Source: Cyprinodon diabolis
Lineage: Eukaryota; Chordata; Actinopteri; Cyprinodontiformes; Cyprinodontidae
Length of the DNA stretch: 64,000 nucleotides
Assembly (NCBI GenBank): GCA_030533445.1
Contig: CM060069.1
Coordinates: forward strand, 29,203,337 to 29,267,336
Reading direction: 5' to 3'
Position 1 is the first letter of the stretch. Each line of letters opens with the position of its first letter. The notes beneath the pieces are model-generated. The model ran no database searches, was not told the origin of the DNA, and saw only the letters and a list, made by a program, of their open reading frames with translations. Made by a program: the position numbers and the translations under genes. Of the stretch, positions 13,075-25,602 are shown in pieces.

Positions 13075-16000
13075 TAAGCTTTGTTCCTGAAGAAATTAGG
13101 TCAGTGGGCGGGACTAATCATGCTATGGTTAAATCTGAGCCGCAGTGACAGTTTTAATTATCACATCTACCATAGCACAGAAACTCTATGTTAAATAACT
13201 AGTCTAATTATAATAATGATCAATTATTCTGCATTAAGGTTTAAATTTAACATAGTTAATCACGTTTTTTCGTGAATTACTAAGATAACTTAAACTCTAA
13301 ATGGATTTACTGTACTTCTGTAATTAATTTTTTTTACCAGGTTTATAAAATCATTACACATATTAATATGTATTGTATTTTAATAATGTCCTTTGGCTGC
13401 TTTGGCCCTCCATGCATATGAAAGTTGGAAAGTAAAGACGAGCTGCCACTTGGCTTTTTTTAGGTCATCCTCAAAAACACTTATGTCAGTTCACAGTTTC
13501 AAACTGCATGCCAAGCATTTCAGTAACTGTAGGATTTTCAGATTTCTTCAGAGGCAGGGTGCCCTTATATAAAAGAGATGAGCTCCTGCTCAACATAGAC
13601 TGCTAAAATGAAGTTTTTTCTTCTGTTCTATGCTCTAAACATCAATTTTAAGCAGGGTAGATTAATGGATAGGCCCTTACAAAAGATAAACTTCTTCTGT
13701 TCTACATTTTTTTTTTTTTTATTACCACACTAAGAAAGGCACATATTTCTGCATCAGAGATGCTTACTTGCTGGAAAATGTTCACATTTGAGTTTCGCAT
13801 TTCATTAAACACACATGACATCCTGAGAGTTCTTCAGCAATTTTAAGAGAAATACAGTTTACGTAGGTTATTTGTTTTGGACATGGCTTAAGGGAAATGT
13901 ATATTAAGAAAATTGTTTAGGGTCTAGAACAGATGCCAAGTTCAATTTTTGTTTTGAAAGTTAATTGTGAGTGCTAGAGTGAATTTATATACACTAAAGG
14001 GATTCTAGTAAATGAGCTAAAAGGCCAGAGAAGGGATTGTGCATGGAGTTAATAATGGCCCCATGAGGGCCATGGTACACATTCAAAATCATAACATTAT
14101 CCTTTATTACATATTAATTTTTTTTAGAATTAAACCTTTTTATTGCAAAAAAGAAGAGAGTCAACAGCAAAAATGCAAGTGAATATCTACTGTCACCACA
14201 TGCTCATCCAGGAGGAACATCTGCTAAGTCAACGACTCAATGCAATGAGCTCATTTTCTTTCAATGAAAAACTTATTTTTATTTTAGAAATAATAATAAT
14301 TTATTTAAACAGATTTATTTCCAATCAACTGAAAAAAAAGAAACCTCTCATTTACAACTGGTTATCCAAAACTTTCCCCCTGACACTACCTTATAACAAA
14401 TAAAACCTCTCTAAACTATTCACCTCTGTTACAGTGCATAGCTATTTTTAAAGTTGTTCTGAACTTTTCAACCTCCTTGTAGCATCAGCACTGTTAATGC
14501 ACTGCTGACAAAACTGGGACAGACAGACGGAAGTGAAATCCGTCTATCACTGCTATGAGAAATTACAAAAGAAACACTGGTTTGTTCAGTGATCTAGATT
14601 CAGAGAGTACGCTACATTACACTCCATGCTGTGACTCACCCTCCACCTACCATGAGCTCTTAGGTCCCCCCGTTTTTCTTTAAGCCTTGGTCCTCAGTCT
14701 CAATAAACCATGGATAAAAAATAAAAAATAAAACAACACTGAACAACTTGAAAACCATATAATTTGTGATAAGCATTTTCAATATACAGGGTATATGGAT
14801 ATACAATCCTGTGCAAAAATAATAAGACAACCTGTAAAAGTCTATTATCCTAACATATTTAACAATAATATATAATATTTATCTTTTTTCATATCTAAAC
14901 CAGTCACAAAAGAGTTTAGGATCACAATATTACTATTATTATATTACTGCCTGGGGGAAAAAAAGTGTAGAAGTAAAGGACATCTACCAACATGCACAGT
15001 CATCCAAGCAGGTTCACCATTAAGGAAGACTGCAGGATGCTGGGAGCTGAATGTTTTTGCAACCATTTTAGTGGAGTGACAAATAAAAGTTAGCATTGTG
15101 AGTGTTAAATACATTCAAAATCTGAAGTTTGACTAGCCTTCTAAAAATACCATCAAGGATGGTAGACATTGTTGTGCTTAGCATTGGCAACAATATCCCA
15201 GACTTATGAATAATTTCCCAAAATTATAATCTTCCTTAAAAGAGCTAAACAAATTACTGCTGCTTTAATAAAGTTGACCTGTGATTTAAGGTTGATATGG
15301 AGTGAAATTGAATAACTAAAGAATCATAATGCATTTTGGCTTTAATTCCCCACCTCATCATCATCATCATCAGGAGGTTCCACCATCTTCAAAAGGTGTT
15401 TTATAGGTCAGAGTTTGTGTGGGTGACTGAAGCCAGTTTAGGACCCCAGTTTCGTGTGTCTCACTTGATAAGTGATTAGTCTTACCTGATCCTTGTTCAA
15501 TTTATCAGCTCCCTAGATATTAGAAGCCTTCCCCTACCATATCATCATATCTTTCAAATGTCGTACGTCTTTTGTTTAAGGAGTAAATTAGGGAATGTTT
15601 GTTATTAGTCCTAAATCGCTTCCACTTTTAAAAGATACATAAAACACTAAACAATGATATGGGCCAATCAATTTTAAAACAACCAGATCCTTGAAAACAA
15701 ACAAAAATTGAAATAGAGCTAGCTGGGGAAAAAATATTGATGGTTCCATATTATGCAAAATATGTCATGTGAAGTATATGTCATATGTCTCACTGCTTTT
15801 CTCCACCTCTTAGCTAATGTGTGCTCAAAATGGTCTGTTTGAAAAGCATTCCCCTAAAGATGTCATTAGGGGAACTAAGCTGCCCAGAGCAGTCTGTATC
15901 AGCCCATGAGTCAGGACAAGGCATTCATTTCATGTATTATTCCTTGCTCCTAGGCTGTCTTTATGGACTCTGACTGGTTGTCATGGTTGCATGTTGTTTG

Positions 16001-16358
16001 GGCGCAGTCACAGGACAGGCCTGGGAAAGCCAAAACAGCTTGTCCAGAGGAGGGCTGAATTAGGGGATTTTTGGCAAAGGCTGTCCGCCTAGTCTGAGAG
16101 GAATTTTCGCACACAAATGAAAAATACATGTTCTGGGTGCTTCAGTGTTAATGTTTTTATTTTCAAATGTGGCATAATATGGTACCTTTAAGGACTGTGG
16201 ATATTTTACAGATGTGGAATTTCAGATTAGCCAGAGGAAAAATTCTAAATTTCTAAAGACTCAACAGAGACAGATTATCTGCATTTAATTTAATTATAAT
16301 AAATTATAATGTTGTGTTCATTTGTCATCTGTTTGCTGTCTCCCTCTCTCTCTCTCTT
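13075..16358. other. gene-free region
   Basis: AT-rich with poly-A and poly-T runs and a short CATCAT run near 15360. The only ORF of note (14143-14403, 86 codons) is low-complexity. Nothing I can assign. Confidence 0.45.
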
Positions 16359-16540
16359 CCACTCACTCACTCACTCACTCACTCACTCACTCACTCACTC
16401 ACTCACTCATTCACTCACTCATATTCCCTTGCTCACTCACTCACTCATACTCACTCACTAACTCACTCACTTATTAACATTCACTCATTATCTCTCCCCA
16501 TCACTCACTCATGCAGTCACACTCATTCACGCATACAATC
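16359..16540. repeat. (ACTC)n tetranucleotide microsatellite
   Basis: Nearly pure CACT units run to about 16410, then degrade to about 16540. A short CT-rich run precedes them. The Ser-Leu-Thr-His ORF here is an artefact of the repeat. Confidence 0.9.
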
Positions 16541-19500
16541 TCAGTCAGTAAATCAATAATGCAATCCTTTAGGAAAGTTGGAACACCACATTCAGATATA
16601 TATATCTGTGTTGTAAATGGTAATGTTGGTGTTTTTAGTTTTTTCAACATAAAAAAGACAAAATAAAGCATGAAACCATTTGTCATCTCTAATTTCCCTT
16701 TCTAAAGGCATACATTTAGAATTACATTAATGTGTACCCTTCTTAAAAAACAGGAAAAGGAAAAAAAAAACATCTACCTCCTTTCCCATTACAAGCAAAC
16801 CTCTTGGTTTAATGATAATACATATAAAATGTTAATGTGATCCTTAGATTTTAACAAACTATGATGCTGGATAATTTCAAATAAATGTCATACTTTATTT
16901 TACTTTGCAGACCAAAGCTGACTTAGAACAGGTGCAGAGGTGCTACTTCCTGACCTACTTGGGTAGAAAAAAGGGTCAGTGCAATTTCCCTGGATGTTGA
17001 GGTGTGGCGAAGGAGTTCTACATGTAGAAAGTCACCTAGATGATATTCACTAATCACAAAATCTGCCTCAATGAGCTTTAAAAGCATTAAGTGTTAAAAT
17101 AAAAAAATGGCAACACGCAAAAGGAAGCACTAGATATTGACAGATCACAAACATTTTAAAAAGATATATTTCATATGTGACACTAGCTATGTGTTTTATT
17201 AGTGGTTTCCATTTATATTTTGGTTATGTTCTGGGACTGGGACTGGTGGATCTGAGCTAGTGTGAGAAGACAAAAGAAAAACATATGCAGTATATGCTGG
17301 AAATTTCCAAGGATACAGTATGTGTCCCAATACCAAAAATGTATTGAATCCAAATGCAGGCAAGATGAGGGTACAGGTGAATCGCAAAATAAAGTTATGA
17401 CCCAAAGAGAAAATTACTGACGCTCCACCAAGCAGCCAATGAGCTCTTCAGGAAGCAATGATGTACCCTTTCATTGAAGACTCCATTTAATTCAGAGTGC
17501 AAATAGAACTTAAACAAAACCTCATAATAGAAAAAATTTAACAGATTCATGATAAGTCAAAGCTGAATTGAGTTAGCAAGTTGATAACTAGCTTTGTGGT
17601 ACCACTGATCCTGATTGGCATTGTTGCGATTGGTCACACTCTATTTTCCTAATTTTGTAGCTGTCAAACCAAAAATACCTTTTTTTTAAAAAACCCACAG
17701 AAAATGTCTGCTGTTGAGGTTTTAATGTTACCTCATTCTAACTTATCACACTTTAAAATAGCAATCACTAAAACATTTTTTCTTTTATAGTCAATATCTT
17801 GCAGTTATATTAGCTGAAAAGCAGAAAGGCGCTGAGAGTGACCCATCATCAAGTCCCGCCTCCCAAGTTTTGATTGGCCCGGCCAGATTTTTCCAAAGTC
17901 AGTTTACTGACTGACTGACTGACTGCACAAATGGAGTGACGGAAGAGCCACAGGGGAATGTTAACTAAGGAGAAGTGTAAACTATCGTTGAAGAAAGCAA
18001 GAAATAAACTTCCTTTTCAGCTCACTAGTGTGCAATAATTTCCTTAAGAAATATCCTCACAACTAAGGTAAAAGAAAATATTTAAAGGGTGGTTTGCAAT
18101 TGTAATATATGCACAAATACACACTGTTAGTTAAGACAATCTGTGCTGCAGTGTTTCCAGTATTAGCCACTCAAATAACATGCATGCAGTGCTATTTTAT
18201 TTTTTTTATTTAAATTTTTTTTCTTGTTTATTTGAAAGGGGACAGTGTACATTAATCAACATTAAAACGATGTAAATATACCCGAGTTAGCTAAAGAGTG
18301 CTAATTTTAGTGCTAGTCCCCCAGCCAGATATTAAAAAGGCAACCTTAAAAATAAACACAAGTATAAAATCACAAGATAAAATTACAATAACAATTACAT
18401 AAAAAACATTATTGTTATGGTTTTTAAATCTAATGAAATTATTTAGAATTCTGATGCAAACACTTTAACTCTAGTTCTTTATAATCTTTACAGTATTTTA
18501 AAATCTGTGATAAATGGCCTTATATTGAGGCTCTGCTCTTCAGCACATTTTGTGAGACTAATCCAGATTCACTCCAGATTTGCCTCTTCAACAGTTTGCC
18601 AACTGCCATGACTTCTCCCTGCAGCACTCGGTTAAGTGTCTCAGCAGGCTTCAAAAGAGTCCAGCTATTTTCTGCTCATTCTACATGGTAAAATCTCAAT
18701 AAGAGGCTCCTTCAACATAACAGTACTTATTGAGTCAGCTGGGTTACAGTGTCTGCATTTTGCATGTGTGTGTACGAGTGTGTAAGTTTCAGTGGGGCAT
18801 ATTATTAAAGACGCTTATTGATCACAGGGTGTTTAGTTTCTCCGTGACTCCCAAGCTATGGGCTCGTTTCCTTGGAAACGTAACAAGAGCTATGGCCTGG
18901 GTTGCAATCGATGTAAGAGAGAGAGAGAGAGACTGCTAAATGCACATGGGAAGAAGACAGACAAGGAAAAGGTTTTCAGAGTGTGTTTTGGCGTCTGTTT
19001 CCACAGAAACCCAGTGATGTATGGACAAGGGGTACCCTTTTATAACCGGGATATTATACTGATATATTGGACTTCACCATCCTTACCTTTTTATTTTGTC
19101 TATCTAAATAGAACAGTTCACATTATTCAAAATTAGAAGGCTACTTCAATCTGAGATGGTAACGTTCATATAGTAGAAATTTAGGATTTTCATCTGCAGC
19201 TATGCATTTACAAAACTGATAAACCATTTACAAATATATATATATATTACTTGATATCTGAATAATTGACACAGTAATAAAAAACAAAGGATTAGAACTA
19301 AACAAAAATGTGTTTCTTTATTTAACAGCTCAGTTTTCTATTAAGAACGCAGTAGTAAATTCCAGCTTGTAACTGATAAACTAAAATTTATTAATCATTT
19401 TTAATACTGCATTTGAATTGTGATTATATTGCCATAGAACTTGCTAAGTTATTCCACTTCACGGGAGCTCTTTCTCATTTTTGCTTTTTTTCCTCTAAGC

Positions 19501-21584
19501 TTTGTGTTTGAGCTTAATTGATTCTGAGATGATCGTCAGACACTTGCTGCTCTGTGACCTCGAAAAATAAACCCTTACCAGCTGTTTCATCTTTGTTCAT
19601 TCTTTCTTTTTTTCACCAATTATTTACTACTTGTTATAAAATTCCTCTTTATTCTGATATCCTATTCCTCCTTCTCTTGCATTATTATTTCTTCCTCAGA
19701 TGCATGGTGGATTATAAAGTGTAAACCATCAGCTGGGCTATATTCGTAAGATTATATAATATTAATTAAATTTCTCTAGGTTCTTTAGCTTACATAAAAA
19801 CTCACATACATCTTTTGGCAAATTCCTACAAGCGTCTTTGTCGAGGGGAAAAAGAGGGTCATGCTAGATCCTTAAATGTTTTTGAAGTTTTTTGATATCA
19901 CAAGCGCTGCAGTCAGTGGTAAGGTCAGTTAAAGCATGCAGCTCACTGAGGGATGACCCTGGTTTCCCAACTAGAGAGGCTACCACATATTTCAGATCTC
20001 CTGAGAACACAAGCCTGGGATTTCAAGGGCAGCAACCAGTTTTCCCAGCAGCTTTGTGCTGAAGTCCATACTCTCATGAACATTAGGAGCTTTGCATTCC
20101 TTCTGAACATGACCTCTATATTTAGAAAGGTGGGTCTGATAGCTGCAGTAAAGCTACACATGTAGGGAGTATTTGTCTTGCAGAGTAGATGCTCTTAAAC
20201 TGGAGGGGTCCCCAGTGCATGAGAAAGAACCTTTGCACTGATGTGATGGTTTGTGTGTTTAATTGCATACATTTCCACTTTACATTATGCAACTCCTAAT
20301 TATGATAGATTGTGAGAATTTTTTGTGAAATTTGCTGATAGCTCTGACACAGGGACAAATGCATAAAAGAATAACACAAGCCTATACCAGGAGGGATTCA
20401 CACTGATCTGATACTATAAATATCGTAGCTCAGTTGGTTGTCTTGGCAACCAACAAACTGATGCCAGAGTTGAAATGCTCAGTTGCTGAAGATACAAAAC
20501 AGAAAAAGAAAAAAAAACTCAATGTCAGGATAAGCAGTAAAAATAAAAAGCTGTGGCGAAAGTTAAAAAATTCAAAAACTATAATCCAGGAGGGAATAAA
20601 AAAAGAGATTCTAGGAAGGCTTTAGAGAGGACAAGAAGGACGAGAGAAGATCAACACTGGTAATGAACTGAAAATAAATAAATGCTGAAAAAATATTTGG
20701 AGAAAAGAAAGGCATGGAAAATAGGACTTAATGTAGAATGTAGGTAATATATGGGGGTGGGGGAGAGATGAGAAATATATTTGTAATGAGAAATACATTT
20801 GTAAATATTAACGCTCTATATGCTACGTTTAATAACTTAACATATGTTCTAGTGCACTTTGGATTCCTGCACATGTTGAATTGTACATATCTAATTGTTC
20901 ATAATTGTAACATGACTAAGACTGAGTGATCAAAGTCTGACCAACAAGCCTTCACTGTTAAACAAACTGTTACACAGTTTTCTAAGGTAGTGGCCTTACA
21001 AGCAATATCTTTATGGCTCAAATGGAAAAGGACAATTATGAAAGCTGTAATTGTTTTTGAAGCTAACTTTAATGCAGTCCATTATGAGTACTCTTCAAAA
21101 AGGTGCATTTAACTGTGACCAATCAGAGTGCTCCCATTAAAAACTCTATCTTGCTGCATGACTCAGTTTCATTGGTCTTCATTTTTTTAGCCCAAAATTG
21201 TCCTTTTAGCTCAGCTATGTAAGTCAGCTATGCTGGTAACTTTTCTTTTTTCGTAATATCATAATACAATATGAATAATAAAACAATGAAGATTTGTGTC
21301 ACTTGGTATATATATCTGTTATAAAAGATAAATAAAAATGTAATACAACAAAACAAAATAATCTTTTGTTTTTATCTCAGTATGGTGATTTGCATCTATC
21401 TGCAATAAACAACACATTAAATGAATAGCTGAATTGTTTGTAGGAGGCATTTATAAAAACAAAGGAATCTGTGTAGAATGTGTTGAAATTCCTAAATTCC
21501 AAAAATGCAAAAAACTTTTAAGAGTATTAAAACTTTTGTGATGACACTGAGTCTACAGCCATGTTTAATAAATTTGAATATGTT
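16541..21584. other. gene-free region left of the retrotransposon array
   Basis: No supported gene. Small simple repeats occur: (GA)n near 18917-18932, (TA)n near 19235-19247, and a (CTGA)n stretch near 17907-17924. Bases 17820-17900 are GC-richer with a CCCGCCTCCC motif and an inverted CCAAT, but no exon follows that I can see. Confidence 0.45.
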
Positions 21585-21589
21585 CTAAG
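21585..21589. repeat. target-site duplication CTAAG, left
   Basis: CTAAG lies immediately outside LTR1 and is repeated exactly at 37546-37550 outside LTR4. Five base pairs is the usual Ty3/gypsy duplication length. Only one pair brackets the entire array. Confidence 0.9.
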
Positions 21590-22283
21590 TGTCATGATTG
21601 GGTTTAAGGACTTAGCCCACATGTAGAACACAACGGAGTCTGAAGGAAAGTTTAACAAGGTTTATTGAAAGATGTACAATGATATAATACTGGATCTGGT
21701 TCTGGTACTGGTCTCAGAGTTTCTGGAGAGATGAGAGTTTGGTTAGCCAGGCTGATGATGGATTGATAGAGAGAAGAATCAAGATGTACCTTGAGGAGAT
21801 TGTAACAGAGCCGTGAGGTGAGATACCGTAGGTCCAGAGTCAATGATGTGGCAGAGAGTTTAAGAAGCAGCAGCGTCTAGTTCCGAGCTAGAAGGTTTAT
21901 GGCTTGGGTTTGTTCCTTGCTCTATCCAAGAGCTGAAGAAGGAATCCAAACTGAGATCTTCAGGTTTGGCTTTCATGAGCAGGCAGGCAGGTTTCTAGGT
22001 GGAGCTCATCCAGAGCTTCAGGATTTCCTGTGAGCACAAAAGACAAAGGCGATTAGAAGAATAGTTCCTCTCTAGAGTCTACTAGTAAAGTTCAGACGTT
22101 CTGAGGCTCAGGTTCGCTAACCAAACTAGGTCATCACTCCGGCGTCGAAGGAAGGTCTGACAGCTGCTTAAGTAGTGTGGACCTCTGATGAGCTGATGAT
22201 CTCCAGGTGTGTAGAGAAATCAGCTCAGGAGGCCCACAGCGCTCTCTGCTGGAGATCAGTTGGCAGATCTCTGGATCCTGACA
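21590..22283 (-). repeat. LTR1 (3'-most LTR of the array), 694 bp
   Basis: On the minus strand it begins TGTCAGGATCC and ends AATCATGACA, with TG...CA termini. It lacks an 11-bp piece (TCCGGGACTGG) present in the other three LTRs and carries about six private substitutions, four of them near its left end. It is the 3' LTR of internal copy 1. Confidence 0.92.
21661..21666 (-). terminator. LTR polyadenylation signal AATAAA
   Basis: AATAAA on the minus strand lies about 70 bp from the LTR 3' end and marks the approximate R/U5 border. The same hexamer occurs in the other LTRs (for example 26741-26746). The copy in LTR1 would end any full-array transcript. Confidence 0.55.
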
Positions 22284-22296
22284 GTACCCCCCTCTT
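22284..22296 (-). other. polypurine tract of copy 1
   Basis: AAGAGGGGGGTAC on the minus strand directly abuts the 3' LTR. It is the expected plus-strand primer. The pol stop codon TAA (22297-22295) overlaps it, so coding runs right up to the LTR. Identical tracts lie at 27375-27387 and 32466-32478. Confidence 0.85.
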
Positions 22297-25200
22297 AACG
22301 ACCACCTCTTGGCGGTCCAGAAGACGTGGAGGGGAGAGTCCTCTCGAAATCCTCGATGAGGGTAGGGTCGGGGATATAGGAGCCGGGAACCCAGGTGCGG
22401 TCCTCCGGACCATAGCCCTCCCAATCGACGAGGTACTGCCAACCGCGACCTCGCCGACGGGAGTCCACGATCCGGCGGACTGTGTAGGCCGGATGGCCGT
22501 CGATTTCCAGGGCGGGTGGAGGGGAGTCGGAAGTTGGGCAAAGTGGGCTGGTGATGACAGGTTTAATTTGAGACACACGGAAGGTGGGATGTATTCGCAG
22601 CGTGGGAGGTAACTGAAGACGAACAGCGTAGGGGTTGATGATCCGGGTTATCTTGAATGGTCCGATGAAACGTGGAGACAGTTTACGGGACATGAATTTT
22701 AACGGTATGTCTCTAGTGGAGAGCCATACCTCTTGGCCTGGAGCGTACTCGGGGGCTGGGCGTCTACAGTTGTCCGCATACCTTTTGTTATTGGCGGAGG
22801 TGTGATAGAGGGCGGTGATGGTTTCCTTCCAGGTGCGATGACAGCGACGGATGTGTTGGTGGATGGACCTAACTGCAATCTCTCTCTCGTCTGCGGGGAA
22901 GAGTGGAGGCTGGTAACCCAAGGAGACCTGAAATGGAGACAGACCAGATTTGTGAGAATTAAGGGCGTACTCAGTCCAGGGAAGATAGCGACTCCAGTCA
23001 GTGGGATTGTTGGAGGAGAGGCAGCGGAGAGTGGACTCGAGTTGTTGGTTCATCCTCTCCGTCTGCCCATTAGTCTGCGGGTGGTAACCAGAAGTGAGAG
23101 ATACTTTACAGTCGAGTGCAGAACAGAAGGCTTTCCAAACTTGAGAGCTGAATTGTGGGCCACGATCTGAGAGGATTTCCTGGGGTATACCATGGAGACG
23201 GAAGACGTGTTTAACCAAGAGTTGGGCTGTCTGGAATGCTGTGGGTAACTTTCTGAGGGGAATCAAATGGCAGGTTTTGGAAAAACGATCAACGATGGAG
23301 AGAATGGTGGTCATACCTTTAAAAACTGGGAGACCGGTAACGAAATCCACAGCAATGTGGGACCATGGAAGGGTCGGAACTGGTAAAGGGTGTAACAGAC
23401 CAGAGGGTGGTTGATGGGAGGTCTTGTTTCTTGCACAGACGGGACAGGCCAGCACGTACTCCTTCACATCTTTATGAAGGGACGGCCACCAAAACCGACG
23501 TGTAAAGAGAGCAATGGTACGACTGACACCAGGATGGGCTGAGAACTTGGACGTGTGCAACCACTGGATGAGACGGGATCTGACTGCAGAAAGAACATAT
23601 GTCTTGTTAGGTGGGGCGTTACCTGGGTCAGGTTCAGAGGCCAGGGCTGAGTTGATGAGATCAGAGATCTCCTAGGTAACGGCTCCAACCGTACACGAGG
23701 ATGGGAGAACGGACTCGGGGGTTTCAGGTCGACCAGGGGAGTACAGATGAGAGAGAGAGTCAGGCTTGATATTCTTGGAACCGGGTCTGTAAGAGATGAT
23801 GAGATTGAATCTAGAGAAAAACAGAGACAATCTGGAGTGACGAGGATTGGATCTTTTAGCTGATTGGAGGTATGTCAGGTTCTTATGATCTGTCCAGACC
23901 AATATTGGGTGCTCGGCTCCCTCGAGCCAATGTCTCCATTCCTCAAGAGTGAGTTTTATGGCAAGCAGTTCTCTGTCCCTGACGTCATAATTCTGTTCAG
24001 TGGGTGAGAGCCTGTGAGAAAAAAATGCACAGGGGTGAGTCTTGTGGTCAGAATCGGACTGCTGGGACAAAACAGCTCCTACACCGGAATCAGATGCATC
24101 CACCTCAAGGATGAACTGCTTCGTAGGATCAGGCCGGACCAAGATGGGGGCACTGGAAAAGAGTTTCTTGAGTTTATTAAAGGCAGAATCAGCCTCAGGT
24201 GTCCATTGGAAGGTTTTCTTAACAGAAGTCAGAGCGGTAAGTGGTAGAGCAGTTTGGCTGTAATTACTGATGAAACCCCTGTAGAAATTAGCAAAACCAA
24301 AGAACCTTCGAAGCTGCTTACGGTTTTCCGGGATTGGCCAATCCAGGACTGCCTTTATTTTCTCCTCAGATGGCTTCACTTGCCCGCCTTCAAGCACAAA
24401 CCCAAGGAATGTAACGGATGGTTGATGGAATTCACATTTCTCCGCCTTGACGAAGAGCTTGTTCTCAAGCAACCTCTGAAGGACCAGACGAACATGTTTC
24501 TTGTGGTCAGAGAGGTTCCTAGAATAGATCAGAATGTCATCGATGTATACGAAAACAAAAACGTTTAGAAAATCTCTGAGGACGTCATTGACTAGAGCTT
24601 GAAAAAAGGCAGGGGCGTTTGTTAGCCCAAAAGGCATGACCAAATATTCAAACTGGCCGATTGGTGTCTTAAAGGCAGTCTTCCATTCATCTTTTTCCGT
24701 TATTCTAAGAAGATGATAGGCGTTTCTTAAATCAAGCTTGGTGAACACAGTAGCTCCTTGCACTGGGTCTAGAGCTGATGCCAGTAGAGGAAGTGGGTAT
24801 TTATTTTTAATGGTTATCTGATTCAATCCCCTGTAATCAATACAGGGTCGAAGGGAACCATCCTTTTTACCCACAAAAAAAAAACAGCGCCGAGAGGGGA
24901 TGAAGATGGTCTGATAATTCCAGCAGCTAAGGACTCATTAATATAATTCTCCATCGTTTCACGTTCTGTTTTGGAGATGTTAAATAGCCTGCTGCTGGGA
25001 AGAGGAGCTCCAGGTAATAAGTCTATGGCACAATCATAAGGTCTATGAGGAGGTAGAGACGTAGCACTGACCTTACTGAAGACTGGAGCCAGGTCATGAT
25101 ACTGAAGAGGAACAGTGGAAAGGTCAGGAGAGTCCAACTTTCCCCCACCTCTAGGGGGCTGTCTAGTGGGAGCAGCAGAACGAAGACATGACTCGTGACA

Positions 25201-25602
25201 GGAAGTAGACCATGACTCAATGTGGTGGTCAACCCAGTTAATATGGGGGTTGTGACGTATTAACCACTCGAATCCAAGCACCAGGGGAGAACAAGCAGAG
25301 GGAAAAACAAAAAAAGTCAGAGTCTCACGATGATTACCAGAAATGAGGAGCTCCAAAGGTTGAGTCTGAAGAGTGACTTGTTGCAGCCGTTTCCCATCGA
25401 TAGCCGCAACCCTGAGGGGCTTCTGCAAAGGAACAGTCTCAATCCCCAATTGCTGAACCAGATTCGAATCAATGAGATTCCTTTCGCATCCTGAATCAAT
25501 AAAGGCCGACAAGGTCAGAGACTGGTTGGAGACAAACAGAGTTGCTGGTAATAGTAGGTGAGGAGAATTATCAGTTTTTAGATGGTCCGTCAGACTCCTC
25601 AC
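22295..25602 (-). pseudogene. pol: pol of copy 1: protease-RT-RNase H-integrase-chromodomain, broken
   Basis: Order along the minus strand: an aspartic protease with DSG (residues 36-38 of the first frame), then the RT N-terminus, in 25602-24823. The frame then changes at a run of ten T (24884-24875). The next frame carries RT (motif A LDL, YIDD) and RNase H (D258, E301 and D328 of that 400-codon segment) and stops at UAG 23674-23672. The same frame resumes after the UAG with an integrase zinc finger (HPG, CPVC), the D72-D132-E168 triad with exact D-35-E spacing, and a chromodomain (YTVRRI...YLVDWEGYG). Pol lies in the -1 frame relative to gag, overlapping it by four bases. It begins GTG, so it is expected to be made as a gag-pol fusion. 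With a frameshift and a nonsense codon it should not yield an active polyprotein unless recoding occurs. Confidence 0.92.

Noticed and set aside
16314..16559. Ser/Leu/His/Thr-rich ORF
   Set aside because: It translates the (ACTC)n repeat.
22175..23170. Plus-strand ORFs of 145 codons repeated in each array unit
   Set aside because: They lie antisense to integrase/chromodomain coding sequence, recur only because the units are repeated, and show no independent motif.
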